NCBI GenBank assembly: GCA_964057225.1
Contig: OZ059898.1
Location: forward strand, 19,197,267 to 19,261,266
Length of the DNA stretch: 64,000 nt
Source: Auanema rhodensis
Taxonomy: Eukaryota; Nematoda; Chromadorea; Rhabditida; Rhabditidae
Direction of reading: 5' to 3'
Shown: piece after piece, positions 1-11,583 of the stretch
Layout of the letters: the number at the start of each line of letters is the position of its first letter
Position numbering within the stretch: position 1 is the first letter of the stretch
The notes under the pieces: model-generated
What the model was told of the DNA's origin: nothing
Databases searched by the model: none
What the model saw: the letters and a program-made list of their open reading frames with translations, nothing else
Translations under genes and position numbers: made by a program

Positions 1-49
1 CTGTGTTATCAGATTTGCGCTAGCTTAAAAATGCACCGAGATATCAACT

Positions 50-71
50 GATATAAGTTCACACTTATATC
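50..71. repeat. 8-bp perfect hairpin, 6-nt loop (first copy)
   Basis: GATATAAG (p50-57) and CTTATATC (p64-71) are perfect reverse complements around the loop TTCACA. The element is present in almost every unit. Exceptions I saw are M45 (p65), M80, M83 and M87 (p69 A to T), M85 (p52) and M167 (p65), each with a single base change in an arm. It lies 10 nt after the junction dyad and may stack on it. No function is established. Confidence 0.85.
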
Positions 72-99
72 CTCGATTTTCACCCTGAAGAAATAATTT

Positions 100-116
100 T
101 TTCGTTGAATAACATT
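100..116 (+). other. Half-match to a CENP-B box (first copy)
   Basis: TTTCGTTGAATAACATT (p100-116) matches the left part of the essential CENP-B box pattern nTTCGnnnnAnnCGGGn, with TTCG and the A in place, but the CGGG part reads ACAT. By known CENP-B requirements this should not be a functional site. The CpG is lost in many units: p103 is T in M59, 71, 73, 75, 77, 78, 81, 84-86, 90, 94, 96, 110, 115 and 118, and G in M82. Confidence 0.3.
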
Positions 117-221
117 GTCCATCGTCTTTGCCTTGAGAAAAGGAATCTAAAAACATCTACTTTTTGCTAAATTATTTTGAAGTTTTTCGAAAAAATTTTT
201 GTCAAAATGTTTTTGGAAGCA

Positions 222-249
222 ATGTTGAGTGTACATGGAAACTCAACAT
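222..249. repeat. 8-bp hairpin ATGTTGAG/CTCAACAT, 12-nt loop (first copy)
   Basis: ATGTTGAG (p222-229) pairs perfectly with CTCAACAT (p242-249). The loop p230-241 contains the A/B diagnostic base p232, so the stem itself is common to both classes. A competing stem uses p226-233 with p249-256; it has 7 of 8 Watson-Crick positions in class B, is weakened by the p232 change in class A, and is perfect in a few G-to-T variants at p227. Confidence 0.8.
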
Positions 250-322
250 ACACTAATGCATCATTTTTCAAACGATCATAACTAATTTTTGTATTAAGCG
301 TTTCTCAATGTAGTATAGTGCA

Positions 323-391
323 TTCGATGCGGATTTTTAAGCTGCGTCGATCTGTGTTATCAGATTTGCGCTAGCTTAAAAATGCACCGAG
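323..391. repeat. 69-nt imperfect inverted repeat across each unit junction (first copy)
   Basis: The core is a perfect 11-bp inverted repeat, ATTTTTAAGCT (p333-343) and AGCTTAAAAAT (p22-32 of the next unit). Inside it lie GCG/CGC (p344-346 with p18-20; p21 bulged) and ATCTG/CAGAT (p350-p3 with p10-14) around a 6-nt loop, p4-9. Outside it lie TGC/GCA (p328-330 with p33-35; p331-332 bulged) and p324-326 with p37-39. I count 25 Watson-Crick pairs plus 3 G-T pairs in the class B form. The A/B difference at p325 swaps a C:G pair for a T-G wobble, so both classes keep the stem. The structure recurs at every junction. It could extrude as a cruciform or fold as a hairpin in a transcript; this is inferred from pairing only. 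Confidence 0.8.
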
Positions 392-702
392 ATATCAACT
401 GATATAAGTTCACACTTATATCCTCGATTTTCACCCTGAAGAATTATTTTTTTCGTTGAATAACATTGTCCATCGTCTTTGCCTTGAAAAAAGGAATCTA
501 AAAACATCTACTTTTTGCTAAATTATTTCGAAATTTTTCGAAAAAATTTTTGTCAAAATGTTTTTGGAAGCAATGTTGAGTGTACATGGAAACTCAACAT
601 ACACTAATGCATCATTTTTCAAACGATCATAACTAATTTTTGTATTAAGCGTTTCTCAATGTAGTATAGTGCATTCGATGCGGATTTTTAAGCTGCGTCG
701 AT
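352..702. repeat. Representative class B unit (M2)
   Basis: Example of class B: p232 T (gtgtacatgg), p270 A and p274 G (caaacgatc), p325 C (cattcgatg). This copy also has p96 T. Class B units carry the TGTACA (BsrGI) site at p230-235, which class A lacks. Nearly all units of both classes share a GCTAGC (NheI) site at p19-24 and a GATATC (EcoRV) site at p40-45, so either enzyme should give a 351-bp ladder. B units with the A-like base T at p325 are M11, 18, 99, 103, 120, 137, 140, 144, 152, 155, 158, 160, 163, 169, 172, 173, 175 and 181. Confidence 0.95.
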
Positions 703-1053
703 CTGTGTTATCAGATTTGCGCTAGCTTAAAAATGCACCGAGATATCAACTGATATAAGTTCACACTTATATCCTCGATTTTCACCCTGAAGAATTAATT
801 TTTTCGTTGAATAACATTGTCCATCGTCTTTGCCTTGAAAAAAGGAATCTAAAAACATCTACTTTTTGCTAAATTATTTTGAAATTTTTCGAAAAATTTT
901 TTGTCAAAATGTTTTTGGAAGCAATGTTGAGTGAACATGGAAACTCAACATACACTAATGCATCATTTTTCGAACAATCATAACTAATTTTTGTATTAAG
1001 CGTTTCTCAATGTAGTATAGTGCATTTGATGCGGATTTTTAAGCTGCGTCGAT
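703..1053. repeat. Representative class A unit (M3)
   Basis: Example of class A: p232 A (gtgaacatgg), p270 G and p274 A (cgaacaatc), p325 T (catttgatg). The p270 change creates TTCGAA (BstBI) at p267-272, diagnostic for the class. A units are M3, 6, 7, 10, 13-15, 17, 20, 21, 23, 24, 26, 28, 30, 31, 34, 36, 38, 40-43, 45, 46, 48, 50, 51, 53, 55, 57-59, 62, 63, 65, 67, 69-75, 88-90, 92, 94, 97, 101, 102, 105, 106, 108-110, 113, 116, 118, 121, 124, 127, 129-133, 138, 139, 141-143, 145-148, 153, 154, 156, 157, 161, 162, 165, 168, 170, 171, 177, 180 and 182. All others are B, except hybrids M19, M114 and M117. Confidence 0.95.
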
Positions 1054-1188
1054 CTGTGTTATCAGATTTGCGCTAGCTTAAAAATGCACCGAGATATCAA
1101 CTGATATAAGTTCACACTTATATCCTCGATTTTCACCCTGAAGAATTATTTTTTTCGTTGAATAACATTGTCCATCGTCTTTGCCTTG

Positions 1189-1268
1189 AAAAAAGGAATC
1201 TAAAAACATCTACTTTTTGCTAAATTATTTTGAAATTTTTCGAAAAAATTTTTGTCAAAATGTTTTTG
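1189..1268. other. Run of spaced A- and T-tracts, candidate curved DNA (example in M4)
   Basis: From p136 to p214 of every unit there are A or T tracts of 3 to 6 bases, centred near p138, 151, 163, 176, 183, 195, 205 and 212. Most spacings are about 10-13 bp, close to one helical turn. Phased A-tracts are known to bend DNA and are common in satellites. The bend is inferred, not calculated. Confidence 0.45.
1228..1260. repeat. AT-rich imperfect palindrome around TTTTTCGAAAAA (example in M4)
   Basis: The 12-bp perfect palindrome TTTTTCGAAAAA (p183-194) is flanked by AAA/TTT with one bulged A, and further out by TTTTG (p175-179) and CAAAA (p203-207). Together these make an imperfect dyad p175-207. 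The central C (p188) is T in M30, M80-M86, M110, M133, M142, M143 and M148, which breaks only the centre. M1 and M126 instead carry G at p182. Confidence 0.7.
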
Positions 1269-2808
1269 GAAGCAATGTTGAGTGTACATGGAAACTCAAC
1301 ATACACTAATGCATCATTTTTCAAACGATCATAACTAATTTTTGTATTAAGCGTTTCTCAATGTAGTATAGTGCATTCGATGCGGATTTTTAAGCTGCGT
1401 CGATCTGTGTTATCAGATTTGCGCTAGCTTAAAAATGCACCGAGATATCAACTGATATAAGTTCACACTTATATCCTCGATTTTCACCCTGAAGAATTAT
1501 TTTTTTCGTTGAATAACATTGTCCATCGTCTTTGCCTTGAAAAAAGGAATCTAAAAACATCTACTTTTTGCTAAATTATTCTGAAATTTTTCGAAAAAAT
1601 TTTTGTCAAAATGTTTTTGGAAGCAATGTTGAGTGTACATGGAAACTCAACATACACTAATGCATCATTTTTCAAACGATCATAACTAATTTTTGTATTA
1701 AGCGTTTCTCAATATAGTATAGTGCATTCGATGCGGATTTTTAAGCTGCGTCGATCTGTGTTATCAGATTTGCGCTAGCTTAAAAATGCACCGAGATATC
1801 AACTGATATAAGTTCACACTTATATCCTCGATTTTCACCCTGAAGAATTAATTTTTTCGTTGAATAACATTGTCCATCGTCTTTGCCTTAAAAAAAGGAA
1901 TCTAAAAACATCTACTTTTTGCTAAATTATTTTGAAATTTTTCGAAAAAATTTTTGTCAAAATGTTTTTGGAAGCAATGTTGAGTGAACATGGAAACTCA
2001 ACATACACTAATGCATCATTTTTCGAACAATCATAACTAATTTTTGTATTAAGCGTTTCTCAATGTAGTATAGTGCATTTGATGCGGATTTTTAAGCTGC
2101 GTCGATCTGTGTTATCAGATTTGCGCTAGCTTAAAAATGCACCGAGATATCAACTGATATAAGTTCACACTTATATCCTCGATTTTCACCCTGAAGAATT
2201 AATTTTTTCGTTGAATAACATTGTCCATCGTCTTTGCCTTGAAAAAAGGAATCTAAAAACATCTACTTTTTGCTAAATTATTTTGAAATTTTTCGAAAAA
2301 ATTTTTGTCAAAATGTTTTTGGAAGCAATGTTGAGTGAACATGGAAACTCAACATACACTAATGCATCATTTTTCGAACAATCATAACTAATTTTTGTAT
2401 TAAGCGTTTCTCAATGTAGTATAGTGCATTTGATGCGGATTTTTAAGCTGCGTCGATCTGTGTTATCAGATTTGCGCTAGCTTAAAAATGCACCGAGATA
2501 TCAACTGATATAAGTTCACACTTATATCCTCGATTTTCACCCTGAAGAATTAATTTTTTCGTTGAATAACATTGTCCATCGTCTTTGCCTTGAAAAAAGG
2601 AATCTAAAAACATCTACTTTTTGCTAAATTATTTTGAAATTTTTCGAAAAAATTTTTGTCAAAATGTTTTTGGAAGCAATGTTGAGTGTACATGGAAACT
2701 CAACATACACTAATGCATCATTTTTCAAACGATCATAACTAATTTTTGTATTAAGCGTTTCTCAATGTAGTATAGTGCATTCGATGCGGATTTTTAAGCT
2801 GCGTCGAT

Positions 2809-4914
2809 CTGTGTTATCAGATTTGCGCTAGCTTAAAAATGCACCGAGATATCAACTGATATAAGTTCACACTTATATCCTCGATTTTCACCCTGAAGAA
2901 TTATTTTTTTCGTTGAATAACATTGTCCATCGTCTTTGCCTTGAAAAAAGGAATCTAAAAACATCTACTTTTTGCTAAATTATTTTGAAATTTTTCGAAA
3001 AAATTTTTGTCAAAATGTTTTTGGAAGCAATGTTGAGTGTACATGGAAACTCAACATACACTAATGCATCATTTTTCAAACGATCATAACTAATTTTTGT
3101 ATTAAGCGTTTCTCAATGTGGTATAGTGCATTCGATGCGGATTTTTAAGCTGCGTCGATCTGTGTTATCAGATTTGCGCTAGCTTAAAAATGCACCGAGA
3201 TATCAACTGATATAAGTTCACACTTATATCCTCGATTTTCACCCTGAAGAATTAATTTTTTCGTTGAATAACATTGTCCATCGTCTTTGCCTTGAAAAAA
3301 GGAATCTAAAAACATCTACTTTTTGCTAAATTATTTTGAAATTTTTCGAAAAAATTTTTGTCAAAATGTTTTTGGAAGCAATGTTGAGTGAACATGGAAA
3401 CTCAACATACACTAATGCATCATTTTTCGAACAATCATAACTAATTTTTGTATTAAGCGTTTCTCAATGTAGTATAGTGCATTTGATGCGGATTTTTAAG
3501 CTGCGTCGATCTGTGTTATCAGATTTGCGCTAGCTTAAAAATGCACCGAGATATCAACTGATATAAGTTCACACTTATATCCTCGATTTTCACCCTGAAG
3601 AATTAATTTTTTCGTTGAATAACATTGTCCATCGTCTTTGCCTTGAAAAAAGGAATCTAAAAACATCTACTTTTTGCTAAATTATTTTGAAATTTTTCGA
3701 AAAAATTTTTGTCAAAATGTTTTTGGAAGCAATGTTGAGTGTACATGGAAACTCAACATACACTAATGCATCATTTTTCAAACGATCATAACTAATTTTT
3801 GTATTAAGCGTTTCTCAATGTAGTATAGTGCATTTGATGCGGATTTTTAAGCTGCGTCGATCTGTGTTATCAGATTTGCGCTAGCTTAAAAATGCACCGA
3901 GATATCAACTGATATAAGTTCACACTTATATCCTCGATTTTCACCCTGAAGAATTATTTTTTTCGTTGAATAACATTGTCCATCGTCTTTGCCTTGAAAA
4001 AAGGAATCTAAAAACATCTACTTTTTGCTAAATTATTTTGAAATTTTTCGAAAAAATTTTTGTCAAAATGTTTTTGGAAGCAATGTTGAGTGTACATGGA
4101 AACTCAACATACACTAATGCATCATTTTTCAAACGATCATAACTAATTTTTGTATTAAGCGTTTCTCAATGTGGTATAGTGCATTCGATGCGGATTTTTA
4201 AGCTGCGTCGATCTGTGTTATCAGATTTGCGCTAGCTTAAAAATGCACCGAGATATCAACTGATATAAGTTCACACTTATATCCTCGATTTTCACCCTGA
4301 AGAATTAATTTTTTCGTTGAATAACATTGTCCATCGTCTTTGCCTTGAAAAAAGGAATCTAAAAACATCTACTTTTTGCTAAATTATTTTGAAATTTTTC
4401 GAAAAAATTTTTGTCAAAATGTTTTTGGAAGCAATGTTGAGTGAACATGGAAACTCAACATACACTAATGCATCATTTTTCGAACAATCATAACTAATTT
4501 TTGTATTAAGCGTTTCTCAATGTAGTATAGTGCATTTGATGCGGATTTTTAAGCTGCGTCGATCTGTGTTATCAGATTTGCGCTAGCTTAAAAATGCACC
4601 GAGATATCAACTGATATAAGTTCACACTTATATCCTCGATTTTCACCCTGAAGAATTAATTTTTTCGTTGAATAACATTGTCCATCGTCTTTGCCTTGAA
4701 AAAAGGAATCTAAAAACATCTACTTTTTGCTAAATTATTTTGAAATTTTTCGAAAAAATTTTTGTCAAAATGTTTTTGGAAGCAATGTTGAGTGAACATG
4801 GAAACTCAACATACACTAATGCATCATTTTTCGAACAATCATAACTAATTTTTGTATTAAGCGTTTCTCAATGTAGTATAGTGCATTTGATGCGGATTTT
4901 TAAGCTGCGTCGAT
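2809..4914. repeat. 6-unit block M9-M14, repeated at 5266-7371
   Basis: The order is B with gtggtatag, A, B with p325 T, B with gtggtatag, A, A. M16-M21 show the same order, 7 units (2457 bp) downstream. The copies differ by a few changes: M16 has p178 C where M9 has T, and M19 differs from M12 at p21 and p232. Inferred to be an unequal-exchange duplication followed by point change or conversion. Confidence 0.75.
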
Positions 4915-5265
4915 CTGTGTTATCAGATTTGCGCTAGCTTAAAAATGCACCGAGATATCAACTGATATAAGTTCACACTTATATCCTCGATTTTCACCCT
5001 GAAGAATTAATTTTTTCGTTGAATAACATTGTCCATCGTCTTTGCCTTGAAAAAAGGAATCTAAAAACATCTACTTTTTGCTAAATTATTTTGAAATTTT
5101 TCGAAAAAATTTTTGTCAAAATGTTTTTGGAAGCAATGTTGAGTGAACATGGAAACTCAACATACACTAATGCATCATTTTTCGAACAATCATAACTAAT
5201 TTTTGTATTAAGCGTTTCTCAATGTAGTATAGTGCATTTGATGCGGATTTTTAAGCTGCGTCGAT

Positions 5266-7371
5266 CTGTGTTATCAGATTTGCGCTAGCTTAAAAATGCA
5301 CCGAGATATCAACTGATATAAGTTCACACTTATATCCTCGATTTTCACCCTGAAGAATTATTTTTTTCGTTGAATAACATTGTCCATCGTCTTTGCCTTG
5401 AAAAAAGGAATCTAAAAACATCTACTTTTTGCTAAATTATTTCGAAATTTTTCGAAAAAATTTTTGTCAAAATGTTTTTGGAAGCAATGTTGAGTGTACA
5501 TGGAAACTCAACATACACTAATGCATCATTTTTCAAACGATCATAACTAATTTTTGTATTAAGCGTTTCTCAATGTGGTATAGTGCATTCGATGCGGATT
5601 TTTAAGCTGCGTCGATCTGTGTTATCAGATTTGCGCTAGCTTAAAAATGCACCGAGATATCAACTGATATAAGTTCACACTTATATCCTCGATTTTCACC
5701 CTGAAGAATTAATTTTTTCGTTGAATAACATTGTCCATCGTCTTTGCCTTGAAAAAAGGAATCTAAAAACATCTACTTTTTGCTAAATTATTTTGAAATT
5801 TTTCGAAAAAATTTTTGTCAAAATGTTTTTGGAAGCAATGTTGAGTGAACATGGAAACTCAACATACACTAATGCATCATTTTTCGAACAATCATAACTA
5901 ATTTTTGTATTAAGCGTTTCTCAATGTAGTATAGTGCATTTGATGCGGATTTTTAAGCTGCGTCGATCTGTGTTATCAGATTTGCGCTAGCTTAAAAATG
6001 CACCGAGATATCAACTGATATAAGTTCACACTTATATCCTCGATTTTCACCCTGAAGAATTAATTTTTTCGTTGAATAACATTGTCCATCGTCTTTGCCT
6101 TGAAAAAAGGAATCTAAAAACATCTACTTTTTGCTAAATTATTTTGAAATTTTTCGAAAAAATTTTTGTCAAAATGTTTTTGGAAGCAATGTTGAGTGTA
6201 CATGGAAACTCAACATACACTAATGCATCATTTTTCAAACGATCATAACTAATTTTTGTATTAAGCGTTTCTCAATGTAGTATAGTGCATTTGATGCGGA
6301 TTTTTAAGCTGCGTCGATCTGTGTTATCAGATTTGCGCAAGCTTAAAAATGCACCGAGATATCAACTGATATAAGTTCACACTTATATCCTCGATTTTCA
6401 CCCTGAAGAATTATTTTTTTCGTTGAATAACATTGTCCATCGTCTTTGCCTTGAAAAAAGGAATCTAAAAACATCTACTTTTTGCTAAATTATTTTGAAA
6501 TTTTTCGAAAAAATTTTTGTCAAAATGTTTTTGGAAGCAATGTTGAGTGAACATGGAAACTCAACATACACTAATGCATCATTTTTCAAACGATCATAAC
6601 TAATTTTTGTATTAAGCGTTTCTCAATGTGGTATAGTGCATTCGATGCGGATTTTTAAGCTGCGTCGATCTGTGTTATCAGATTTGCGCTAGCTTAAAAA
6701 TGCACCGAGATATCAACTGATATAAGTTCACACTTATATCCTCGATTTTCACCCTGAAGAATTAATTTTTTCGTTGAATAACATTGTCCATCGTCTTTGC
6801 CTTGAAAAAAGGAATCTAAAAACATCTACTTTTTGCTAAATTATTTTGAAATTTTTCGAAAAAATTTTTGTCAAAATGTTTTTGGAAGCAATGTTGAGTG
6901 AACATGGAAACTCAACATACACTAATGCATCATTTTTCGAACAATCATAACTAATTTTTGTATTAAGCGTTTCTCAATGTAGTATAGTGCATTTGATGCG
7001 GATTTTTAAGCTGCGTCGATCTGTGTTATCAGATTTGCGCTAGCTTAAAAATGCACCGAGATATCAACTGATATAAGTTCACACTTATATCCTCGATTTT
7101 CACCCTGAAGAATTAATTTTTTCGTTGAATAACATTGTCCATCGTCTTTGCCTTGAAAAAAGGAATCTAAAAACATCTACTTTTTGCTAAATTATTTTGA
7201 AATTTTTCGAAAAAATTTTTGTCAAAATGTTTTTGGAAGCAATGTTGAGTGAACATGGAAACTCAACATACACTAATGCATCATTTTTCGAACAATCATA
7301 ACTAATTTTTGTATTAAGCGTTTCTCAATGTAGTATAGTGCATTTGATGCGGATTTTTAAGCTGCGTCGAT
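5266..7371. repeat. Second copy of the 6-unit block (M16-M21)
   Basis: Matches M9-M14 unit for unit. It contains hybrid unit M19 (6319-6669), which has gcgcaagctt in place of gcgctagctt, so the NheI site is lost, together with the A base at p232 but B bases at p270, p274 and p325. Confidence 0.75.
6319..6669. repeat. M19, hybrid A/B unit
   Basis: p232 is A (class A) while p270, p274 and p325 are class B and p96 is T. The switch lies between p232 and p270, only 38 bp. Inferred to be a short conversion tract or a recurrent point change in a copy of M12. The private p21 T-to-A change falls in a bulge of the junction dyad. Confidence 0.75.
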
Positions 7372-10300
7372 CTGTGTTATCAGATTTGCGCTAGCTTAAA
7401 AATGCACCGAGATATCAACTGATATAAGTTCACACTTATATCCTCGATTTTCACCCTGAAGAATTATTTTTTTCGTTGAATAACATTGTCCATCGTCTTT
7501 GCCTTGAAAAAAGGAATCTAAAAACATCTACTTTTTGCTAAATTATTTCGAAATTTTTCGAAAAAATTTTTGTCAAAATGTTTTTGGAAGCAATGTTGAG
7601 TGTACATGGAAACTCAACATACACTAATGCATCATTTTTCAAACGATCATAACTAATTTTTGTATTAAGCGTTTCTCAATGTAGTATAGTGCATTCGATG
7701 CGGATTTTTAAGCTGCGTCGATCTGTGTTATCAGATTTGCGCTAGCTTAAAAATGCACCGAGATATCAACTGATATAAGTTCACACTTATATCCTCGATT
7801 TTCACCCTGAAGAATTAATTTTTTCGCTGAATAACATTGTCCATCGTCTTTGCCTTGAAAAAAGGAATCTAAAAACATCTACTTTTTGCTAAATTATTTT
7901 GAAATTTTTCGAAAAAATTTTTGTCAAAATGTTTTTGGAAGCAATGTTGAGTGAACATGGAAACTCAACATACACTAATGCATCATTTTTCGAACAATCA
8001 TAACTAATTTTTGTATTAAGCGTTTCTCAATGTAGTATAGTGCATTTGATGCGGATTTTTAAGCTGCGTCGATCTGTGTTATCAGATTTGCGCTAGCTTA
8101 AAAATGCACCGAGATATCAACTGATATAAGTTCACACTTATATCCTCGATTTTCACCCTGAAGAATTAATTTTTTCGTTGAATAACATTGTCCATCGTCT
8201 TTGCCTTGAAAAAAGGAATCTAAAAACATCTACTTTTTGCTAAATTATTTTGAAATTTTTCGAAAAAATTTTTGTCAAAATGTTTTTGGAAGCAATGTTG
8301 AGTGAACATGGAAACTCAACATACACTAATGCATCATTTTTCGAACAATCATAACTAATTTTTGTATTAAGCGTTTCTCAATGTAGTATAGTGCATTTGA
8401 TGCGGATTTTTAAGCTGCGTCGATCTGTGTTATCAGATTTGCGCTAGCTTAAAAATGCACCGAGATATCAACTGATATAAGTTCACACTTATATCCTCGA
8501 TTTTCACCCTGAAGAATTATTTTTTTCGTTGAATAACATTGTCCATCGTCTTTGCCTTGAAAAAAGGAATCTAAAAACATCTACTTTTTGCTAAATTATT
8601 TCGAAATTTTTCGAAAAAATTTTTGTCAAAATGTTTTTGGAAGCAATGTTGAGTGTACATGGAAACTCAACATACACTAATGCATCATTTTTCAAACGAT
8701 CATAACTAATTTTTGTATTAAGCGTTTCTCAATGTAGTATAGTGCATTCGATGCGGATTTTTAAGCTGCGTCGATCTGTGTTATCAGATTTGCGCTAGCT
8801 TAAAAATGCACCGAGATATCAACTGATATAAGTTCACACTTATATCCTCGATTTTCACCCTGAAGAATTAATTTTTTCGTTGAATAACATTGTTCATCGT
8901 CTTTGCCTTGAAAAAAGGAATCTAAAAACATCTACTTTTTGCTAAATTATTTTGAAATTTTTCGAAAAAATTTTTGTCAAAATGTTTTTGGAAGCAATGT
9001 TGAGTGAACATGGAAACTCAACATACACTAATGCATCATTTTTCGAACAATCATAACTAATTTTTGTATTAAGCGTTTCTCAATGTAGTATAGTGCATTT
9101 GATGCGGATTTTTAAGCTGCGTCGATCTGTGTTATCAGATTTGCGCTAGCTTAAAAATGCACCGAGATATCAACTGATATAAGTTCACACTTATATCCTC
9201 GATTTTCACCCTGAAGAATTAATTTTTTCGTTGAATAACATTGTCCATCGTCTTTGCCTTGAAAAAAGGAATCTAAAAACATCTACTTTTTGCTAAATTA
9301 TTTCGAAATTTTTCGAAAAAATTTTTGTCAAAATGTTTTTGGAAGCAATGTTGAGTGTACATGGAAACTCAACATACACTAATGCATCATTTTTCAAACG
9401 ATCATAACTAATTTTTGTATTAAGCGTTTCTCAATGTAGTATAGTGCATTCGATGCGGATTTTTAAGCTGCGTCGATCTGTGTTATCAGATTTGCGCTAG
9501 CTTAAAAATGCACCGAGATATCAACTGATATAAGTTCACACTTATATCCTCGATTTTCACCCTGAAGAATTAATTTTTTCGTTGAATAACATTGTCCATC
9601 GTCTTTGCCTTGAAAAAAGGAATCTAAAAACATCTACTTTTTGCTAAATTATTTTGAAATTTTTCGAAAAAATTTTTGTCAAAATGTTTTTGGAAGCAAT
9701 GTTGAGTGAACATGGAAACTCAACATACACTAATGCATCATTTTTCGAACAATCATAACTAATTTTTGTATTAAGCGTTTCTCAATGTAGTATAGTGCAT
9801 TTGATGCGGATTTTTAAGCTGCGTCGATCTGTGTTATCAGATTTGCGCTAGCTTAAAAATGCACCGAGATATCAACTGATATAAGTTCACACTTATATCC
9901 TCGATTTTCACCCTGAAGAATTAATTTTTTCGTTGAATAACATTGTCCATCGTCTTTGCCTTGAAAAAAGGAATCTAAAAACATCTACTTTTTGCTAAAT
10001 TATTTTGAAATTTTTCGAAAAAATTTTTGTCAAAATGTTTTTGGAAGCAATGTTGAGTGTACATGGAAACTCAACATACACTAATGCATCATTTTTCAAA
10101 CGATCATAACTAATTTTTGTATTAAGCGTTTCTCAATGTAGTATAGTGCATTCGATGCGGATTTTCAAGCTGCGTCGATCTGTGTTATCAGATTTGCGCT
10201 AGCTTAAAAATGCACCGAGATATCAACTGATATAAGTTCACACTTATATCCTCGATTTTCACCCTGAAGAATTATTTTTTTCGTTGAATAACATTGTCCA

Positions 10301-11583
10301 TCGTCTTTGCCTTGAAAAAAGGAATCTAAAAACATCTACTTTTTGCTAAATTATTTTGAAATTTTTTGAAAACATTTTTGTCAAAATGTTTTTGGAAGCA
10401 ATGTTGAGTGAACATGGAAACTCAACATACACTAATGCATCATTTTTCGAACAATCATAACTAATTTTTGTATTAAGCGTTTCTCAATGTAGTATAGTGC
10501 ATTTGATGCGGATTTTTAAGCTGCGTCGATCTGTGTTATCAGATTTGCGCTAGCTTAAAAATGCACCGAGATATCAACTGATATAAGTTCACACTTATAT
10601 CCTCGATTTTCACCCTGAAGAATTAATTTTTTCGTTGAATAACACTGTCCATCGTCTTTGCCTTGAAAAAAGGAATCTAAAAACATCTACTTTTTGCTAA
10701 ATTATTTTGAAATTTTTCGAAAAAATTTTTGTCAAAATGTTTTTGGAAGCAATGTTGAGTGAACATGGAAACTCAACATACACTAATGCATCATTTTTCG
10801 AACAATCATAACTAATTTTTGTATTAAGCGTTTCTCAATGTAGTATAGTGCATTTGATGCGGATTTTTAAGCTGCGTCGATCTGTGTTATCAGATTTGCG
10901 CTAGCTTAAAAATGCACCGAGATATCAACTGATATAAGTTCACACTTATATCCTCGATTTTCACCCTGAAGAATTAATTTTTTCGTTGAATAACATTGTC
11001 CATCGTCTTTGCCTTGAAAAAAGGAATCTAAAAACATCTACTTTTTGCTAAATTATTTTGAAATTTTTCGAAAAAATTTTTGTCAAAATGTTTTTGGAAG
11101 CAATGTTGAGTGTACATGGAAACTCAACATACACTAATGCATCATTTTTCAAACGATCATAACTAATTTTTGTATTAAGCGTTTCTCAATGTAGTATAGT
11201 GCATTCGATGCGGATTTTTAAGCTGCGTCGATCTGTGTTATCAGATTTGCGCTAGCTAAAAAATGCACCGAGATATCAACTGATATAAGTTCACACTTAT
11301 ATCCTCGATTTTCACCCTGAAGAATTATTTTTTTCGTTGAATAACATTGTCCATCGTCTTTGCCTTGAAAAAAGGAATCTAAAAACATCTACTTTTTGCT
11401 AAATTATTTTGAAATTTTTCGAAAAAATTTTTGTCAAAATGTTTTTGGAAGCAATGTTGAGTGTACATGGAAACTCAACATACACTAATGCATCATTTTT
11501 CAAACGATCATAACTAATTTTTGTATTAAGCGTTTCTCAATGTAGTATAGTGCATTCGATGCGGATTTTTAAGCTGCGTCGAT

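Larger units (their letters stand above)
1..351. repeat. M1, rare class B variant shared with M126
   Basis: M1 has A at p93 (gaagaaataatt) and G at p182 (gaagttttt). The only other unit in which I saw both is M126 (43884-44234). M1 also has a private G in the A-run at about p137 (ttgagaaaa). It starts at the window edge, in register, so the array continues upstream. Confidence 0.85.
1..10179. repeat. Zone 1 (M1-M29): A units with p96 A, most B units with p96 T
   Basis: All class A units here (M3, 6, 7, 10, 13-15, 17, 20, 21, 23, 24, 26, 28) have aattaatt (p96 A). Most B units (M2, 4, 5, 9, 12, 16, 22, 25) have aattattt. M22-M24 and M25-M26 form a partial trimer: a B unit with p178 C (atttcgaaat) followed by A units. 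Single-unit marks include M5 (aatatagtat), M6 (ccttaaaaa), M23 (cgctgaat), M26 (tgttcatcg) and M29 (gattttcaag). No gene is present. Confidence 0.85.

Noticed and set aside
100-116. Functional CENP-B box
   Set aside because: The CGGG portion is absent, and the CpG is lost in many units. Kept only as a weak half-match.
311-320. TATA-like or other promoter elements (e.g. gtagtatagtg)
   Set aside because: In a 69% AT repeat such strings are expected by chance, and no transcript or gene is available to anchor them.
323-391. Covariation proof for the junction dyad
   Set aside because: Some variants keep pairing, but about as many independent changes break it, and many units are copies of each other. 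The evidence is not enough to claim selection.
352-702. Internal half-unit (about 175-bp) duplication
   Set aside because: I compared the two halves by eye and saw only short AT-rich similarities. The inverted matches found belong to hairpins, not to a direct dimer.
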